A stretch of 11,416 nucleotides of DNA from Actinomycetota bacterium (GCA_002737595.1 NSHZ01000051.1:1-11416); one strand, 5' to 3'; counted from the first letter of the stretch, positions 1-8,038 are shown. Notes: generated by a model not told the origin, from the letters alone. Made by a program: numbers and translations.

Positions 1-405
1 GGTAGACATCGCCTGATTTTGAAGTGGGTACTCTCCACCTTTGTCACAGACGGGGCAATCGAGTGGGTGATTAATCAGGAGTAGCTCCATCACACCTTGC
101 TGCGCCTTGGCAGCGACAGGGGAAGTCAACTGCGTCTTTACAACCATGCCGTTCTCAACTGGCATCGTGCAAGATGCTTGAGGTTTTGGAAATGCACGGC
201 CATTGATCTCTACATCTACCAGACATTGCCGGCAGGCACCTACCGGATCAAGGAGCGGGTGATCACAAAAACGTGGAACTTGAATACCCAACATTTCAGC
301 CGCGCGAATAATCAGCGTGCCTTTTGGAACAGCTACTTCGAAACCATCGATCGTTACCGTGATCATTTCGACACTTGTGGCTACCTCATTGTTGGTAAGA
401 GTCAT
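1..405 (-). CDS. nuoG: NADH-quinone oxidoreductase subunit G, N-terminal part (cut by left window edge)
   Basis: Translating the minus strand from the ATG at 405 gives 135 codons, open to the window edge, that read as the N-terminus of NuoG. This peripheral-arm subunit of complex I carries several Fe-S clusters on the electron path from FMN to quinone. A ferredoxin-like domain shows the [2Fe-2S] N1b ligands C47, C58, C61 and C79 (PRFCDHP, GACRQC, QASC). Next comes the His-Cys motif expected to bind [4Fe-4S] N5: H113, C117 and C120 are present, but the third cysteine position is Y126 (GGEYPLQ, where I recall GGECPLQ in relatives). The start overlaps the nuoF stop by one base (TAATG), with AGGAG 11 bases upstream of the ATG. 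The molybdopterin-like C-terminal domain would lie outside the window. Identity is firm; whether Y126 is real cannot be settled here. Confidence 0.95.
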   Translation of the reverse strand, partial: MTLTNNEVATSVEMITVTIDGFEVAVPKGTLIIRAAEMLGIQVPRFCDHPLLDPVGACRQCLVDVEINGRAFPKPQASCTMPVENGMVVKTQLTSPVAAKAQQGVMELLLINHPLDCPVCDKGGEYPLQNQAMST

Positions 406-1706
406 TACGCACGCGCTCCTACGAAAAGTGTTGATGCAACTGGATCAAATGGGCACTTTCCAGCTGAAAGATGTGCGAGATATTCTTCGCGGAAATATTG
501 AATTGACGAGGTAATCGGACTCGTCGCTCCATCTCCAAGTGCGCAGAAAGATCTTCCCAAAATGTTGTCGCAGAGATCGAGTAACTTCTCGAGATCTTCT
601 GCTTTACCTACCCCATTTTCAAGATCTTTAAGAATCTGTACCAGCCACCAAGTGCCCTCTCGGCACGGGGTGCACTTGCCGCAGGATTCGTGCTTGTAGA
701 ACTCGGTCCAGCGGAGTACCGCGCGCACCACACAGGTAGTTTCATCAAAAATCTGAAGAGCTTTAGTGCCAAGCATCGACCCTGCGGCACCAACACCTTC
801 GTAATCAAGTGGTACATCAAGATGTTCCGCCGTGAAGATGGGAGTAGAGGAACCACCAGGTGTCCAGAACTTGATGGTATGGCCAGCTCGAATTCCGCCG
901 CTCATATCAAGTAACTCACGAAGAGTGATCCCAAGTGGCGCCTCATATTGGCCAGGACGAGTGACGTGACCAGAGAGCGAGTAGAGCGTGAAGCCCTTGC
1001 TCTTTTCAGTGCCTATCGATTGAAACCATTCAACGCCATGGGCGAAAATCGCAGGCACGCTAGCGATGGATTCGACATTGTTCACCACAGTGGGACATGC
1101 ATAGAGACCAGCAATTGCCGGAAATGGTGGACGCAAGCGAGGTTGACCGCGGAAGCCTTCGAGAGAATCTAGCAGCGCTGTCTCCTCGCCACAGATATAG
1201 GCACCCGCTCCTACATGGACGATCAAATCTAAGTCAAAACCTTGACCATTGATGTTCTTACCCAAATAACCAGCCGCATATGCATCGTCAACTGCTTGTT
1301 GCATACGGCGAATCACGTGCGTTATTTCTCCACGAATATAAACAAAAGCATGGTTTGCTCGAATCGCGTAAGAGGCGATGATCATGCCTTCGACGAGTGA
1401 ATGTGGGTTGGCCAAGAGCAGCGGCGTATCTTTACAAGTACCTGGCTCGGACTCATCTGCATTAACCACGAGATAGTGCGGCTTGCCATCTCCCTGTGGA
1501 ATAAAAGACCACTTCATGCCAGTAGGGAAGCCTGCCCCACCACGTCCTCTAAGCCCAGAATCCTTAACAGCAGTAATGACGGCATCTGGCTCCATAGCAA
1601 GAGCCTTCTTCAGTCCTTCATACCCACCATTACGTTGGTAACCAGCAATGGTGAACGAATCAGCTTCGTCCCAATGCTTTGAAAGAATCGGCATGAGTGC
1701 AGTCAT
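405..1706 (-). CDS. nuoF: NADH-quinone oxidoreductase subunit F (NADH- and FMN-binding)
   Basis: This 433-residue protein, of normal length for the family, is the NADH dehydrogenase module subunit. It binds NADH and FMN and passes electrons to [4Fe-4S] cluster N3 at the tip of the peripheral arm in the cytoplasm. The Gly-rich nucleotide/FMN segment [10 protein letters not shown] lies at residues 54-63. NADESEPGT (82-90) and [13 protein letters not shown] (166-178) are further conserved FMN/NADH-site motifs. The N3 ligands are C342, C345 and C348 ([11 protein letters not shown]) with C388 (SFCALGD). All key residues look intact. The start overlaps the nuoE stop by one base (TAATG), with GAGGTG about eight bases upstream, so translation is probably coupled. 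The stop overlaps nuoG in the same way. No anomaly is seen. Confidence 0.98.
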   Translation of the reverse strand: MTALMPILSKHWDEADSFTIAGYQRNGGYEGLKKALAMEPDAVITAVKDSGLRGRGGAGFPTGMKWSFIPQGDGKPHYLVVNADESEPGTCKDTPLLLANPHSLVEGMIIASYAIRANHAFVYIRGEITHVIRRMQQAVDDAYAAGYLGKNINGQGFDLDLIVHVGAGAYICGEETALLDSLEGFRGQPRLRPPFPAIAGLYACPTVVNNVESIASVPAIFAHGVEWFQSIGTEKSKGFTLYSLSGHVTRPGQYEAPLGITLRELLDMSGGIRAGHTIKFWTPGGSSTPIFTAEHLDVPLDYEGVGAAGSMLGTKALQIFDETTCVVRAVLRWTEFYKHESCGKCTPCREGTWWLVQILKDLENGVGKAEDLEKLLDLCDNILGRSFCALGDGATSPITSSIQYFREEYLAHLSAGKCPFDPVASTLFVGARA

Positions 1707-2335
1707 TACGCTTCACCTCGCTCGTGGGCAATTTTGAGTCCCGCAAGAGTTGCCGGACCAGCTTGTACGCCTTCATGTGCGCGTCCGTCCGAGATACCGG
1801 CAAGTACAGCCGCATTCTCTTTCCAGGTAGGCAGAGTGTGTGGACCTCGAGTCGGAGCTGGTGGATTTCCGCTACGTAATTGATCAACTAACTCCTTAGC
1901 GCTCTCGACAGTCTGATTATCGAAAAACTCCCAGTTGACCATGATCACGGGCGCGTAATCACATGCTGCATTGCACTCGATATGTTCGAGCGAAACTTTT
2001 CCATCTGAAGTGCGCTCGTCATTTCCGATTCCAAGGTGATCTTTAAGTCCAGCAAAGATGGCGTCGCCACCCATGACTGCACAAAGAGTATTTGTGCACA
2101 CGCCCACGTGGTAATCCCCCACTGGGCGACGTTTGTATTGCGAGTAGAAAGTGGCAACTGCAGCAACTTCAGCCGTAGCCAGGTCTAATTTCTTAGCGAC
2201 GAGTTCCACACCTTCGGGAGTGACAAAACCTTCGCTCGCTTGCACGAGGTGCAGAAGCGGCATGATGGCCGAGCGACTCTTGGGGTACCGAGCGATGATC
2301 GAATCCATGTGCGCGAGCAGCGCTTCGTCTTTCAT
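1706..2335 (-). CDS. nuoE: NADH-quinone oxidoreductase subunit E ([2Fe-2S] N1a)
   Basis: This 209-residue thioredoxin-like [2Fe-2S] subunit is the partner of NuoF in the NADH-oxidising module. An N-terminal helical part (about 1-65, including EVAAVATFYSQY) is followed by the ferredoxin fold. The N1a ligands are C80 and C85 (GVCTNTLC) and C121 and C125 (ECNAAC), with the usual spacing. After about residue 152 there is a Pro/Thr/Ala-rich tail (NPPAPTRGPHTLPTW and onward, ending GPATLAGL). It resembles the tails I recall on actinobacterial NuoE proteins and is absent from short proteobacterial versions. The ATG overlaps the nuoD TAA by one base, and the gene's own TAA overlaps the nuoF ATG. It looks intact. 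Confidence 0.97.
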   Translation of the reverse strand: MKDEALLAHMDSIIARYPKSRSAIMPLLHLVQASEGFVTPEGVELVAKKLDLATAEVAAVATFYSQYKRRPVGDYHVGVCTNTLCAVMGGDAIFAGLKDHLGIGNDERTSDGKVSLEHIECNAACDYAPVIMVNWEFFDNQTVESAKELVDQLRSGNPPAPTRGPHTLPTWKENAAVLAGISDGRAHEGVQAGPATLAGLKIAHERGEA

Positions 2336-3672
2336 TACCTGTCCACCCCGCCCATTACTGGATCAATTGAAGCAACAGCAGCGATGACGTCGGCGATCTG
2401 ACTGCCTTCACACATTGCTGCAGTGGCTTGGAGATTATTAAAAGACGGATCACGGAAGTGCACGCGATACGGTTTCGTGCCTCCATCAGAAATGAGTTGG
2501 GCGCCGAGCTCTCCGCGCGGACTCTCCACCGCGGCATAAGCCTGGCCAGCAGGGACTCGGAAGCCCTCCGTTACCAACTTGAAGTGATGAATCAACGACT
2601 CCATCGAAGTCCCCATAATTTCGCGGATGTGATCGAGTGAATTGCCCAATCCGTCTGAGCCAAGACTTAATTGGGCAGGCCAGCCAATCTTCTTGTCTTC
2701 GACCATGACTGGTCCCTGATACTCAGGTGAGTCAAGGCGTTCGACACATTGCTCGACGATGCGTAGCGACTGGCCCATTTCGTAAATACGAATGAGGAAT
2801 CGTCCATAAACATCACAAGATTGCGCGGTAACAATATCAAAATCGTACGTTTCATAGCCGCAATATGGCTGGGTTTTGCGAAGATCCCAAGGCAACCCCG
2901 TCGATCGCAAAATCGGACCAGTGATTCCAAGCGCGGTACAACCTGCAAGGTCCAAGTAGCCCACGCCGTCAGTTCGCGCAAGCCAAATAGAGTTTCCAAC
3001 AAGCAGTTTCTCAGTGTCTTTGAGATTCTTGCGCAATTGCAAAACCGTTTCGCGAATCTTGTCAGTGGCACCTTCTGGAATATCTTGAGCAACACCACCT
3101 GGGCGGACATATGCACTGTTCATCCGAAGCCCAGTCACTAATTCAAAGATGTCGAGTACAAGTTCACGCTCGCGGAATCCGAAAATCATCGCCGAAAGGG
3201 CTCCGAGTTCCATGCCGCCAGTTGCAAGAGCAACAAGGTGAGATGAGATTCGGTTGAGCTCCATCATCATTACGCGGATAACACTCGCGCGTGCTGGAAC
3301 TTGATCCGTGATCCCAAGAAGTTTTTCAACTGCCAGGCAGTAAGCAGTTTCGTTGAAGAACGGAGAGAGGTAATCCATGCGCGTAACAAAAGTGACGCCT
3401 TGAGTCCAATTACGGTATTCAGCATTCTTTTCGATACCGGTGTGGAGATACCCGATACCACAACGAGCTTCGTTAACAGTTTCTCCTTCGAGCTCCAAAA
3501 TTAAACGAAGTACACCGTGCGTTGAAGGATGCTGCGGTCCCATATTGACCACTACATGTTCTTCTTTGGTGGAACCAATTTCAGTGACGACATCATCCCA
3601 ATCACCACCTGTGACAGAGTAAATGGTGCCTTCAGTGGTCTCGCGAGACGATGCATATGGATCGGAAGTCAT
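2335..3672 (-). CDS. nuoD: NADH-quinone oxidoreductase subunit D (49-kDa, quinone site)
   Basis: This 445-residue subunit belongs to the family related to [NiFe]-hydrogenase large subunits. With NuoB it forms the quinone-reduction cavity next to cluster N2. The family signature [12 protein letters not shown] is at residues 45-56, with H48 and H52; H52 aligns with the quinone-binding histidine. The quinone-site tyrosine is Y101 in TRMDYLSPF. The C-terminus ends DPVMGGVDR, as expected for a full-length protein. In this family the Ni-binding cysteines of hydrogenases are lost, so no metal site is expected. The first ~38 residues are a poorly conserved acidic leader. The start overlaps nuoC by four bases (ATGA) and the stop overlaps nuoE by one base. 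The quinone is inferred to be menaquinone from the men genes nearby. Confidence 0.98.
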   Translation of the reverse strand: MTSDPYASSRETTEGTIYSVTGGDWDDVVTEIGSTKEEHVVVNMGPQHPSTHGVLRLILELEGETVNEARCGIGYLHTGIEKNAEYRNWTQGVTFVTRMDYLSPFFNETAYCLAVEKLLGITDQVPARASVIRVMMMELNRISSHLVALATGGMELGALSAMIFGFRERELVLDIFELVTGLRMNSAYVRPGGVAQDIPEGATDKIRETVLQLRKNLKDTEKLLVGNSIWLARTDGVGYLDLAGCTALGITGPILRSTGLPWDLRKTQPYCGYETYDFDIVTAQSCDVYGRFLIRIYEMGQSLRIVEQCVERLDSPEYQGPVMVEDKKIGWPAQLSLGSDGLGNSLDHIREIMGTSMESLIHHFKLVTEGFRVPAGQAYAAVESPRGELGAQLISDGGTKPYRVHFRDPSFNNLQATAAMCEGSQIADVIAAVASIDPVMGGVDR

Positions 3673-4304
3673 TGGTATGCCCGCCTTTCGCTCGGCGGTG
3701 GCACAGTTGCACCCTTGTACTCCACAGGAATACCGCCAAGTGCATAATCCTTACGTTGTGGGTGACCGGCCCAATCATCTGGCATCAAGATGCGGGTAAG
3801 CCCAGGATGGCCATCGAAAATGATGCCAAACATATCGAAGGTTTCGCGCTCATGCCAATTATTCCCTGCCCAAATTGAAACCACCGAAGGCAGATGTGGG
3901 TTGGCATCTGGGATTGATACCTCAAGGCGAATACGGCGGTTATGCGTCAGCGAAAGCAGCGGGAAAATTGCATGTAATTCACGACCAGTTTCTGCTGGGT
4001 AGTGCGCACCGGATACGCCAAGGCACATTTCAAATCGAAGTGACGCTTCATCACGCAGAATCTTTGCAACTTCTTGCAAGCGGCTAGCGCGAATATGCAT
4101 GGTGAGCTCACCTCGATCAATCACAATTTTTTCGATTGCGTCAGAAAATGCTGGATAAGCGCGCTCGAGGGAATCGACTACGTCGTCAAAGTAAGAACCA
4201 AACGGACGGCTCGAAGATCCGGGAGTTACGTTGGAATGAACCAAACCACCATAACCAGAAGTGTCTCCACTCCCGGTGGCACCGAACATCCCTTGTTGCG
4301 TCAC
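3669..4304 (-). CDS. nuoC: NADH-quinone oxidoreductase subunit C (30-kDa)
   Basis: This 211-residue 30-kDa-type subunit helps hold NuoD and NuoB together in the peripheral arm of complex I; the family carries no cofactor. The diagnostic stretch is at about residues 148-187: [20 protein letters not shown], then [13 protein letters not shown] and [10 protein letters not shown]. NuoC is separate from NuoD here, unlike the NuoCD fusion of enterobacteria. The N-terminal 35 residues are Gly/Ser-rich ([17 protein letters not shown]) and match a block I recall from actinobacterial NuoC proteins, which supports the taxonomic inference. The start overlaps the end of nuoB, and the stop overlaps the nuoD start, each by four bases as ATGA, so translation is probably coupled across three genes. 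Confidence 0.97.
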   Translation of the reverse strand: MTQQGMFGATGSGDTSGYGGLVHSNVTPGSSSRPFGSYFDDVVDSLERAYPAFSDAIEKIVIDRGELTMHIRASRLQEVAKILRDEASLRFEMCLGVSGAHYPAETGRELHAIFPLLSLTHNRRIRLEVSIPDANPHLPSVVSIWAGNNWHERETFDMFGIIFDGHPGLTRILMPDDWAGHPQRKDYALGGIPVEYKGATVPPPSERRAYQ

Positions 4305-4855
4305 GCCAGCAGCCCCTTCATGGAGATGGTGGGTACGGCTGCGAGCGCCGCGGCCTCTACTTCGCGAATCACATTTGCGCGGTGAGGACCGAGTTTCTCA
4401 TTTCCGATTTGCTCGTGAAGTTTAAGGATTGCATCCATCAACATTTCTGGACGTGGTGGGCAACCTGGGAGGTAAATATCAACCGGCACGATGTGGTCTA
4501 CGCCTTGAACGATGGCGTAGTTGTTGAACATGCCACCTGATGAAGCGCAAGCACCCATCGCGATGACCCATTTAGGTGCCGCCATTTGGTCATAAATCTG
4601 GCGGAGGACCGGCGCCATTTTGTTGCTTACTCGGCCAGCCACGATCATGAGATCTGCTTGACGTGGGGAGGCGCGGAAAACTTCCATTCCAAAGCGCGCA
4701 AGATCGTAACGACCGGCGCCAGTGGCCATCATTTCGATCGCACAGCATGCGAGGCCAAAGGTGGCTGGCCATAGCGCATTCTTGCGCATGTATCCAGCGA
4801 GTTTCTCTACCGTAGTAAGAAGAAAACCGCTCGGTAATTTCTCTTCAATTCCCAT
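4301..4855 (-). CDS. nuoB: NADH-quinone oxidoreductase subunit B (cluster N2)
   Basis: This 184-residue protein, of typical length, carries the terminal [4Fe-4S] cluster N2, which reduces the quinone at the interface with NuoD. All four ligands are visible: the tandem pair C37 and C38 in [11 protein letters not shown]103 in GACASSGG, and C132 in PGCPPRPE. The surrounding text ([38 protein letters not shown]) is standard for the family. It follows nuoA with a 16-base gap that has only a weak purine stretch (AAAGAGA) rather than a strong Shine-Dalgarno sequence. It ends in an ATGA overlap with nuoC. No anomaly is seen. Confidence 0.98.
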   Translation of the reverse strand: MGIEEKLPSGFLLTTVEKLAGYMRKNALWPATFGLACCAIEMMATGAGRYDLARFGMEVFRASPRQADLMIVAGRVSNKMAPVLRQIYDQMAAPKWVIAMGACASSGGMFNNYAIVQGVDHIVPVDIYLPGCPPRPEMLMDAILKLHEQIGNEKLGPHRANVIREVEAAALAAVPTISMKGLLA

Positions 4856-4871
4856 GTGTCACAGTCTCTTT

Positions 4872-5231
4872 CTAATCCCACTCAAGTCCGCCGCGACGCC
4901 ACACGTAGGCGTATGCAACGAAAATAGTTCCGATGAACAAGAGCATTTCAACTAATCCAAAAAGACCCATTTGGTCGAAGGAGACAGCCCATGGGTAGAG
5001 GAAAACAATTTCAATATCAAAAATAATGAAGAGCATCGCAGTAAGGAAGTACTTGATGGGAAACCGTCCACCGCCGGCAGCTTGCGGTGATGGTTCAATT
5101 CCACATTCATAAGCAGCTAGCTTTGCGCGGTTGTAGCGCTTAGGCCCCGTGACTGCTGCAGCGACAATAGAGAAGGCAGCAAAGCCAAAACCGATGGCGC
5201 CGATAGTGAGAATCGGTACGTAAGGGTTCAT
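4872..5231 (-). CDS. nuoA: NADH-quinone oxidoreductase subunit A (membrane)
   Basis: This 119-residue inner-membrane subunit lies near the quinone cavity, and its loop between TM1 and TM2 takes part in coupling. Three hydrophobic segments are visible, at about residues 4-26, 61-82 and 88-110. The conserved loop motif YECGIEP is at 41-47, and TM2 carries the family's acidic residues in IIFDIEIVF (D72, E74). The open frame extends upstream to an ATG at 5312. The added 27 residues are not hydrophobic or family-like, and they fall in a zone of inverted repeats, so the ATG at 5231 (MNPYVPIL) is preferred. Only a weak AAGAG precedes it. This is the first gene of the nuo run, after a 110-base leader that separates it from menJ. 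Confidence 0.95.
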   Translation of the reverse strand: MNPYVPILTIGAIGFGFAAFSIVAAAVTGPKRYNRAKLAAYECGIEPSPQAAGGGRFPIKYFLTAMLFIIFDIEIVFLYPWAVSFDQMGLFGLVEMLLFIGTIFVAYAYVWRRGGLEWD

Positions 5232-5341
5232 CTCTTGAGATCTCTCGTGCGCACAGTGCAATCTTAGGGGCGAAAGCGCACTGAACCTTGCGAGGTGACG
5301 CCAGTCACTCACGCTCGAGTGAGCGAGATAACACCGACGAA
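5232..5341 (-). promoter_or_regulatory. nuoA leader / candidate nuo operon promoter region with inverted repeats
   Basis: This is the longest non-coding stretch in the window, lying between the menJ stop and the chosen nuoA start. It holds several short dyads: GTGAC/GTCAC around a 4-base loop (5295-5308), CTCAC/GTGAG (5308-5323) competing with CGCTC/GAGCG (5312-5325), CAGTGC/GCACTG (5254-5259 and 5278-5283), and the 8-base palindrome GTGCGCAC (5247-5254). No T-run follows any stem, so a rho-independent terminator is not supported. A TAAGAT hexamer on the minus strand could be a weak -10 element, but no convincing -35 is seen. An nuo promoter or regulatory leader here is inferred from position. 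Confidence 0.4.
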
Positions 5342-6595
5342 TTATGCTGCTGGCGCTATTCGGGTGAGTGCACTGATGAGGCGATCGGCCACATCTCCGC
5401 CTTTGGGCTCTGAGAGGTTGGCGAGGAGCTTGAGGGTGAACTTCATCAAAGTGGGGTGGGCCAGGCCCTTTTGGGCGGCAACCTTCATCACCCGGTCATT
5501 TCCAATTAACTTTACGAAGACTCGGCCAAGCGTGTAATAACCACCCCACTCGCTCTTCAGTCGGGTGGGATAGGTGGCTAATCGGAGATCTCGAGCCTGC
5601 TCGCGCCCACTTGCCAGCGCTTCGGCGATGGTTTCTGCGGCGATTCGTCCTGATTCCATAGCATATGCGATACCTTCGCCGTTAAATGGATTGACCATGC
5701 CACCGGCATCGCCCACCAAGAGCATCCCCTGATGGAAGTGTGGCGTTCGGTTAAAGCCCATCGGGAGCGCGGCGCCGCGAATAGGGCCGACCATCTCCTC
5801 GGGCACATATCCCCACTCCTTGGGCATGGAATCCGCCCACCGCATCAAAAGCGCTCGGTAATCCACGTTGGCGAAGGCTGGAGATGAGTTCAAAATGCCG
5901 AGCCCGACATTGCTGGTGCCATCGCCTACTCCAAAGACCCACCCATACCCGGGTAGGAGGCGATCCTGATCCCAGAGTTCAAGCCATGACTCCAGCCAAT
6001 CGTCTTCATGGCGAGGTGAGCGGAAGTAGGTTCGAACAGCCACACCAAGTGGGCGATCATCTCGCTTAGTGAGTCCCATCGAGAGTGAAAGTCGCGACGA
6101 ATTGCCATCAGCAGCCACCACAATTGGTGCGCGATAGGTGCGCTCTTCACCCGCCGCGTTCTTGGTGGTAACGCCCACTATGCGATCTTGCTCCATCACG
6201 GGACCGGTCACTGAAGTTGATTCACGCAGATCTGCGCCAACTGCCACTGCTTTTTGCGCCAAAATTTGATCAAGATCGGCGCGAGTACGTACCAAGCCAT
6301 AATCAGGAAAGACCGAGAGTTCAGGCCATGGAAGCTCTAGTCGATGACCGCCTCCGATGATGCGTAAGCCCTTGTTCTTGATCCAACCTTGCGTCGTAAG
6401 ATCAATGTCGAGCGCCAACAATTCTTTTACGGCACGAGGTGTGAGCCCATCACCACAAACTTTTTCGCGAGGAAACTCTGTTTTTTCAAGAAGCAAAGTC
6501 TTTATGCCTGCGCGCGCTAAATGAGCGGCTGTGGCTGAACCACCAGGACCTGCGCCAACAACGATGACGTCTGCATCGTTTTCCGGCTTACTCAT
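5342..6595 (-). CDS. menJ: Geranylgeranyl reductase family FAD flavoprotein, probable menaquinone reductase (MenJ-like)
   Basis: This 417-residue FAD-dependent reductase belongs to the geranylgeranyl reductase family. The N-terminal dinucleotide fold is VVGAGPGGSA (residues 12-21), followed by the family motif KVCGDGLTPRA (45-55). ADG (162-164) and the second FAD motif VGDAGGMVNPFNGEGIAYAM (294-313) complete the pattern. In mycobacteria the homologue MenJ saturates one isoprene unit of menaquinone. The similar wording in CGDGLTPRAV, LPGYGW and NPFNGEGI, plus the flanking menG and nuo genes, supports that role here. The exact product (partly saturated MK versus another polyprenyl lipid) is inference. 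The ATG at 6595 has AAGGAG (6600-6605) four bases upstream. It follows menG by 32 bases on the same strand and is probably co-transcribed with it. No transmembrane segment is obvious; peripheral membrane association is likely. Confidence 0.85.
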   Translation of the reverse strand: MSKPENDADVIVVGAGPGGSATAAHLARAGIKTLLLEKTEFPREKVCGDGLTPRAVKELLALDIDLTTQGWIKNKGLRIIGGGHRLELPWPELSVFPDYGLVRTRADLDQILAQKAVAVGADLRESTSVTGPVMEQDRIVGVTTKNAAGEERTYRAPIVVAADGNSSRLSLSMGLTKRDDRPLGVAVRTYFRSPRHEDDWLESWLELWDQDRLLPGYGWVFGVGDGTSNVGLGILNSSPAFANVDYRALLMRWADSMPKEWGYVPEEMVGPIRGAALPMGFNRTPHFHQGMLLVGDAGGMVNPFNGEGIAYAMESGRIAAETIAEALASGREQARDLRLATYPTRLKSEWGGYYTLGRVFVKLIGNDRVMKVAAQKGLAHPTLMKFTLKLLANLSEPKGGDVADRLISALTRIAPAA

Positions 6596-6627
6596 ACTGC
6601 TCCTTGATATCGATCAATGAGAGAAAT

Positions 6628-7353
6628 CTATTGGTTTATTGAGCTTTCTGCAGAACGAGTTGCCCGATGGATTGCCACAATTCCACCGGTGAGATCGCGC
6701 CATTGTGCACTTTCCCAGCCGGCATCTTCGATTTGATCAGCCAATTCATGTTGATACGGCCATGCGCGAATTGATTCTGCGAGATAAACATAAGCGTCAG
6801 GATTTGAAGAAGTCTTTCGGGCGATGGAAGGTAGCGCCTTCATCAGGTATTCGTTATATAGAGTGTGAAATGGTCGCCAAGTGGGGTGCGAAAACTCACA
6901 AACAACTAAACGTCCGCCAGGCTTTGTAACGCGCAACATTTCTTTAAGTGCCGTATCAACATTTGAAACGTTTCGCAGGCCAAAAGAAATAGTGACCACG
7001 TCAAATGACTTATCAGAGAAAGGTAACTTGAGAGCATCGCCCGCAGTGAATCCCCACTCGATCGCAGAGCCTCGCTGACGCTTCTTGCCTACTTCCAGCA
7101 TCCCGATGGAGAAATCGCAGGGGATCACAGTGGCACCGGCCAATGCAAGCGGCAACGAAGAAGAACCAGTGCCGGCAGCCAGATCTAGAATGTACTCACC
7201 CGCCTTGGGTTCAATGGCAGATTGCACCACCTTGCGCCATCTACGAGTCTGGCCCAATGAGAGAAGGTCATTGGTGAAGTCGTACGCCTTAGCGACCTGA
7301 TCGAACATCGATGCCACTTCGTTCGGTGACTTATCTAGGTGGGCGCGACTCAT
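6628..7353 (-). CDS. menG: Demethylmenaquinone methyltransferase (MenG/UbiE)
   Basis: This SAM-dependent C-methyltransferase of 241 residues performs the last ring step of menaquinone synthesis, demethylmenaquinone to menaquinone. The UbiE signature motifs are clear: [17 protein letters not shown] near the N-terminus, the SAM motif [39 protein letters not shown], and the C-terminal [17 protein letters not shown] and [12 protein letters not shown]. The frame is open to an ATG at 7380, but the ATG at 7353 gives [10 protein letters not shown], matching the start I recall for mycobacterial MenG. AGGAG (plus-strand 7365-7369) lies 11 bases upstream, so 7353 is preferred. It leads a minus-strand unit with menJ, and perhaps the nuo genes, and is divergent from bioY. 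UbiE also acts in ubiquinone synthesis, but the men genes around it make menaquinone the likely product. Confidence 0.94.
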   Translation of the reverse strand: MSRAHLDKSPNEVASMFDQVAKAYDFTNDLLSLGQTRRWRKVVQSAIEPKAGEYILDLAAGTGSSSLPLALAGATVIPCDFSIGMLEVGKKRQRGSAIEWGFTAGDALKLPFSDKSFDVVTISFGLRNVSNVDTALKEMLRVTKPGGRLVVCEFSHPTWRPFHTLYNEYLMKALPSIARKTSSNPDAYVYLAESIRAWPYQHELADQIEDAGWESAQWRDLTGGIVAIHRATRSAESSINQ

Positions 7354-7364
7354 GGGGCAATCAT

Positions 7365-7369
7365 CTCCT
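7365..7369 (-). promoter_or_regulatory. Ribosome binding site deciding the menG start
   Basis: AGGAG on the minus strand, 11 bases before the ATG at 7353. It lies inside the longer alternative reading frame that starts at 7380, so it favours the shorter, family-like start. Confidence 0.5.
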
Positions 7370-7406
7370 ATCTGACTCATCTGCTGCCAGTCGGCTACGC
7401 TCTCGT

Positions 7407-7422
7407 AAGCGCATATTCGCTT
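7407..7422. repeat. Perfect 5-bp inverted repeat upstream of bioY (candidate operator or hairpin)
   Basis: AAGCG and CGCTT flank the AT-rich spacer CATATT, ending seven bases before the bioY Shine-Dalgarno sequence. It could be a repressor operator overlapping the bioY promoter or a small RNA hairpin near the ribosome site. Short dyads of this size also occur by chance. Confidence 0.35.
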
Positions 7423-7429
7423 TCACTAC

Positions 7430-7434
7430 GGAGG
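7430..7434 (+). promoter_or_regulatory. Strong bioY ribosome binding site
   Basis: GGAGG with a four-base spacer (ACCG) before the ATG at 7439. It is the strongest Shine-Dalgarno match noticed in the window, and it fixes the bioY start. Confidence 0.7.
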
Positions 7435-7438
7435 ACCG

Positions 7439-8038
7439 ATGACCACCCTTGCCCATCCGCTCCGGCTGGCACTCATTCCACGCACGGCTCGCCTTTCGCA
7501 GAGCCTGACCAACACGATCCTCATCACCGTCGGGGTGGGTTTTATGTCAGCGATGGCGCAAGTCGCGATCCAACCAGCTGGCTGGCCAGTTCCCATTACT
7601 GGGCAGACGTTCGGCATGCTTCTTATTGGCACCTCGTATGGCGCAGGGCTGGGAGTTTCTACTCTCGGGGCCTACTTACTCATTGGCGCACTCGGCGCTC
7701 CAATCTTTAGTCAAGGTAACAGTGGATTTGCTGTGCTCTTTGGACCCACGGGTGGTTATCTCTTTGGAATGCTGCTTGCATCTTTTGCGGTCGGATACTT
7801 GGCCGAACGCAAGTGGGATAGCAAAGTCCCCACTGCATTGCTACAGATGCTAATTGGTGAGGCACTGATTTTCATTCCCGGAGTATTGATGCTCGCTGCC
7901 AGTTATCGCATGGGTTTAGGCGATGCTTTCTATAATGGCTGCGTGAAGTTTCTCGGAGTTGAAGGAATCAAAATCGCACTAGCTGGCACGCTGCTTCCTG
8001 GAATCTGGGCAGTGCTGGCTCGGTTGCGCGCAAAATAG
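7439..8038 (+). CDS. bioY: Biotin transporter BioY (ECF S component)
   Basis: This 199-residue integral membrane protein is the substrate-binding S component for biotin of energy-coupling factor transporters. It has about six hydrophobic segments (roughly 24-44, 57-73, 75-91, 98-120, 133-155 and 173-194). The BioY hallmark PVPITGQTFGMLLIG is at residues 50-64, with GAYLLIGALGAPIF at 77-90 and GPTGGYLFG at 102-110. The first ~20 residues are a basic cytosolic leader. No bioM/bioN ATPase or transmembrane partner genes adjoin it, so it would share a general ECF module or act alone; that cannot be decided here. The start has a strong GGAGG. The stop lies only five bases before menF, so the two are probably one transcript, although no biochemical link between biotin uptake and isochorismate is known to me. 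Confidence 0.93.
   Translation: MTTLAHPLRLALIPRTARLSQSLTNTILITVGVGFMSAMAQVAIQPAGWPVPITGQTFGMLLIGTSYGAGLGVSTLGAYLLIGALGAPIFSQGNSGFAVLFGPTGGYLFGMLLASFAVGYLAERKWDSKVPTALLQMLIGEALIFIPGVLMLAASYRMGLGDAFYNGCVKFLGVEGIKIALAGTLLPGIWAVLARLRAK

Larger units (their letters stand above)
7354..7438. promoter_or_regulatory. Divergent menG-bioY intergenic region
   Basis: These 85 bases separate the divergent menG and bioY starts and must carry or adjoin promoters in both directions. The one clear element is the dyad AAGCG-CATATT-CGCTT at 7407-7422, listed separately. I looked for the BioQ-type (TGAAC/GTTCA) and BioR-type (TTAT/ATAA) biotin operators and saw neither. No pair of convincing -35/-10 boxes stands out, so exact promoters are not called. 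Confidence 0.4.

Noticed and set aside
97..501. Plus-strand open frame of 134 codons over the nuoG/nuoF junction
   Set aside because: It is antisense to two clearly recognised nuo genes. Its translation has no recognisable family features, so it is a shadow frame.
2667..3116. Minus-strand frame of 149 codons inside nuoD
   Set aside because: It is an alternative frame on the same strand as the NuoD frame, which carries all the family motifs. It has no support of its own.
5232..5312. Longer nuoA starting at the ATG at 5312
   Set aside because: The extra 27 residues are not hydrophobic and not family-like, and they fall in the inverted-repeat leader. MNPYVPIL at 5231 fits the usual NuoA start and length.
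5295..5325. Rho-independent terminator between menJ and nuoA
   Set aside because: Stems are present, but no T-run follows on the minus strand and the arms are only five bases.
7339..7710. Plus-strand frame of 123 codons overlapping bioY
   Set aside because: It runs out of frame through the bioY hallmark region. Its translation lacks the hydrophobic pattern and motifs seen in the BioY frame.
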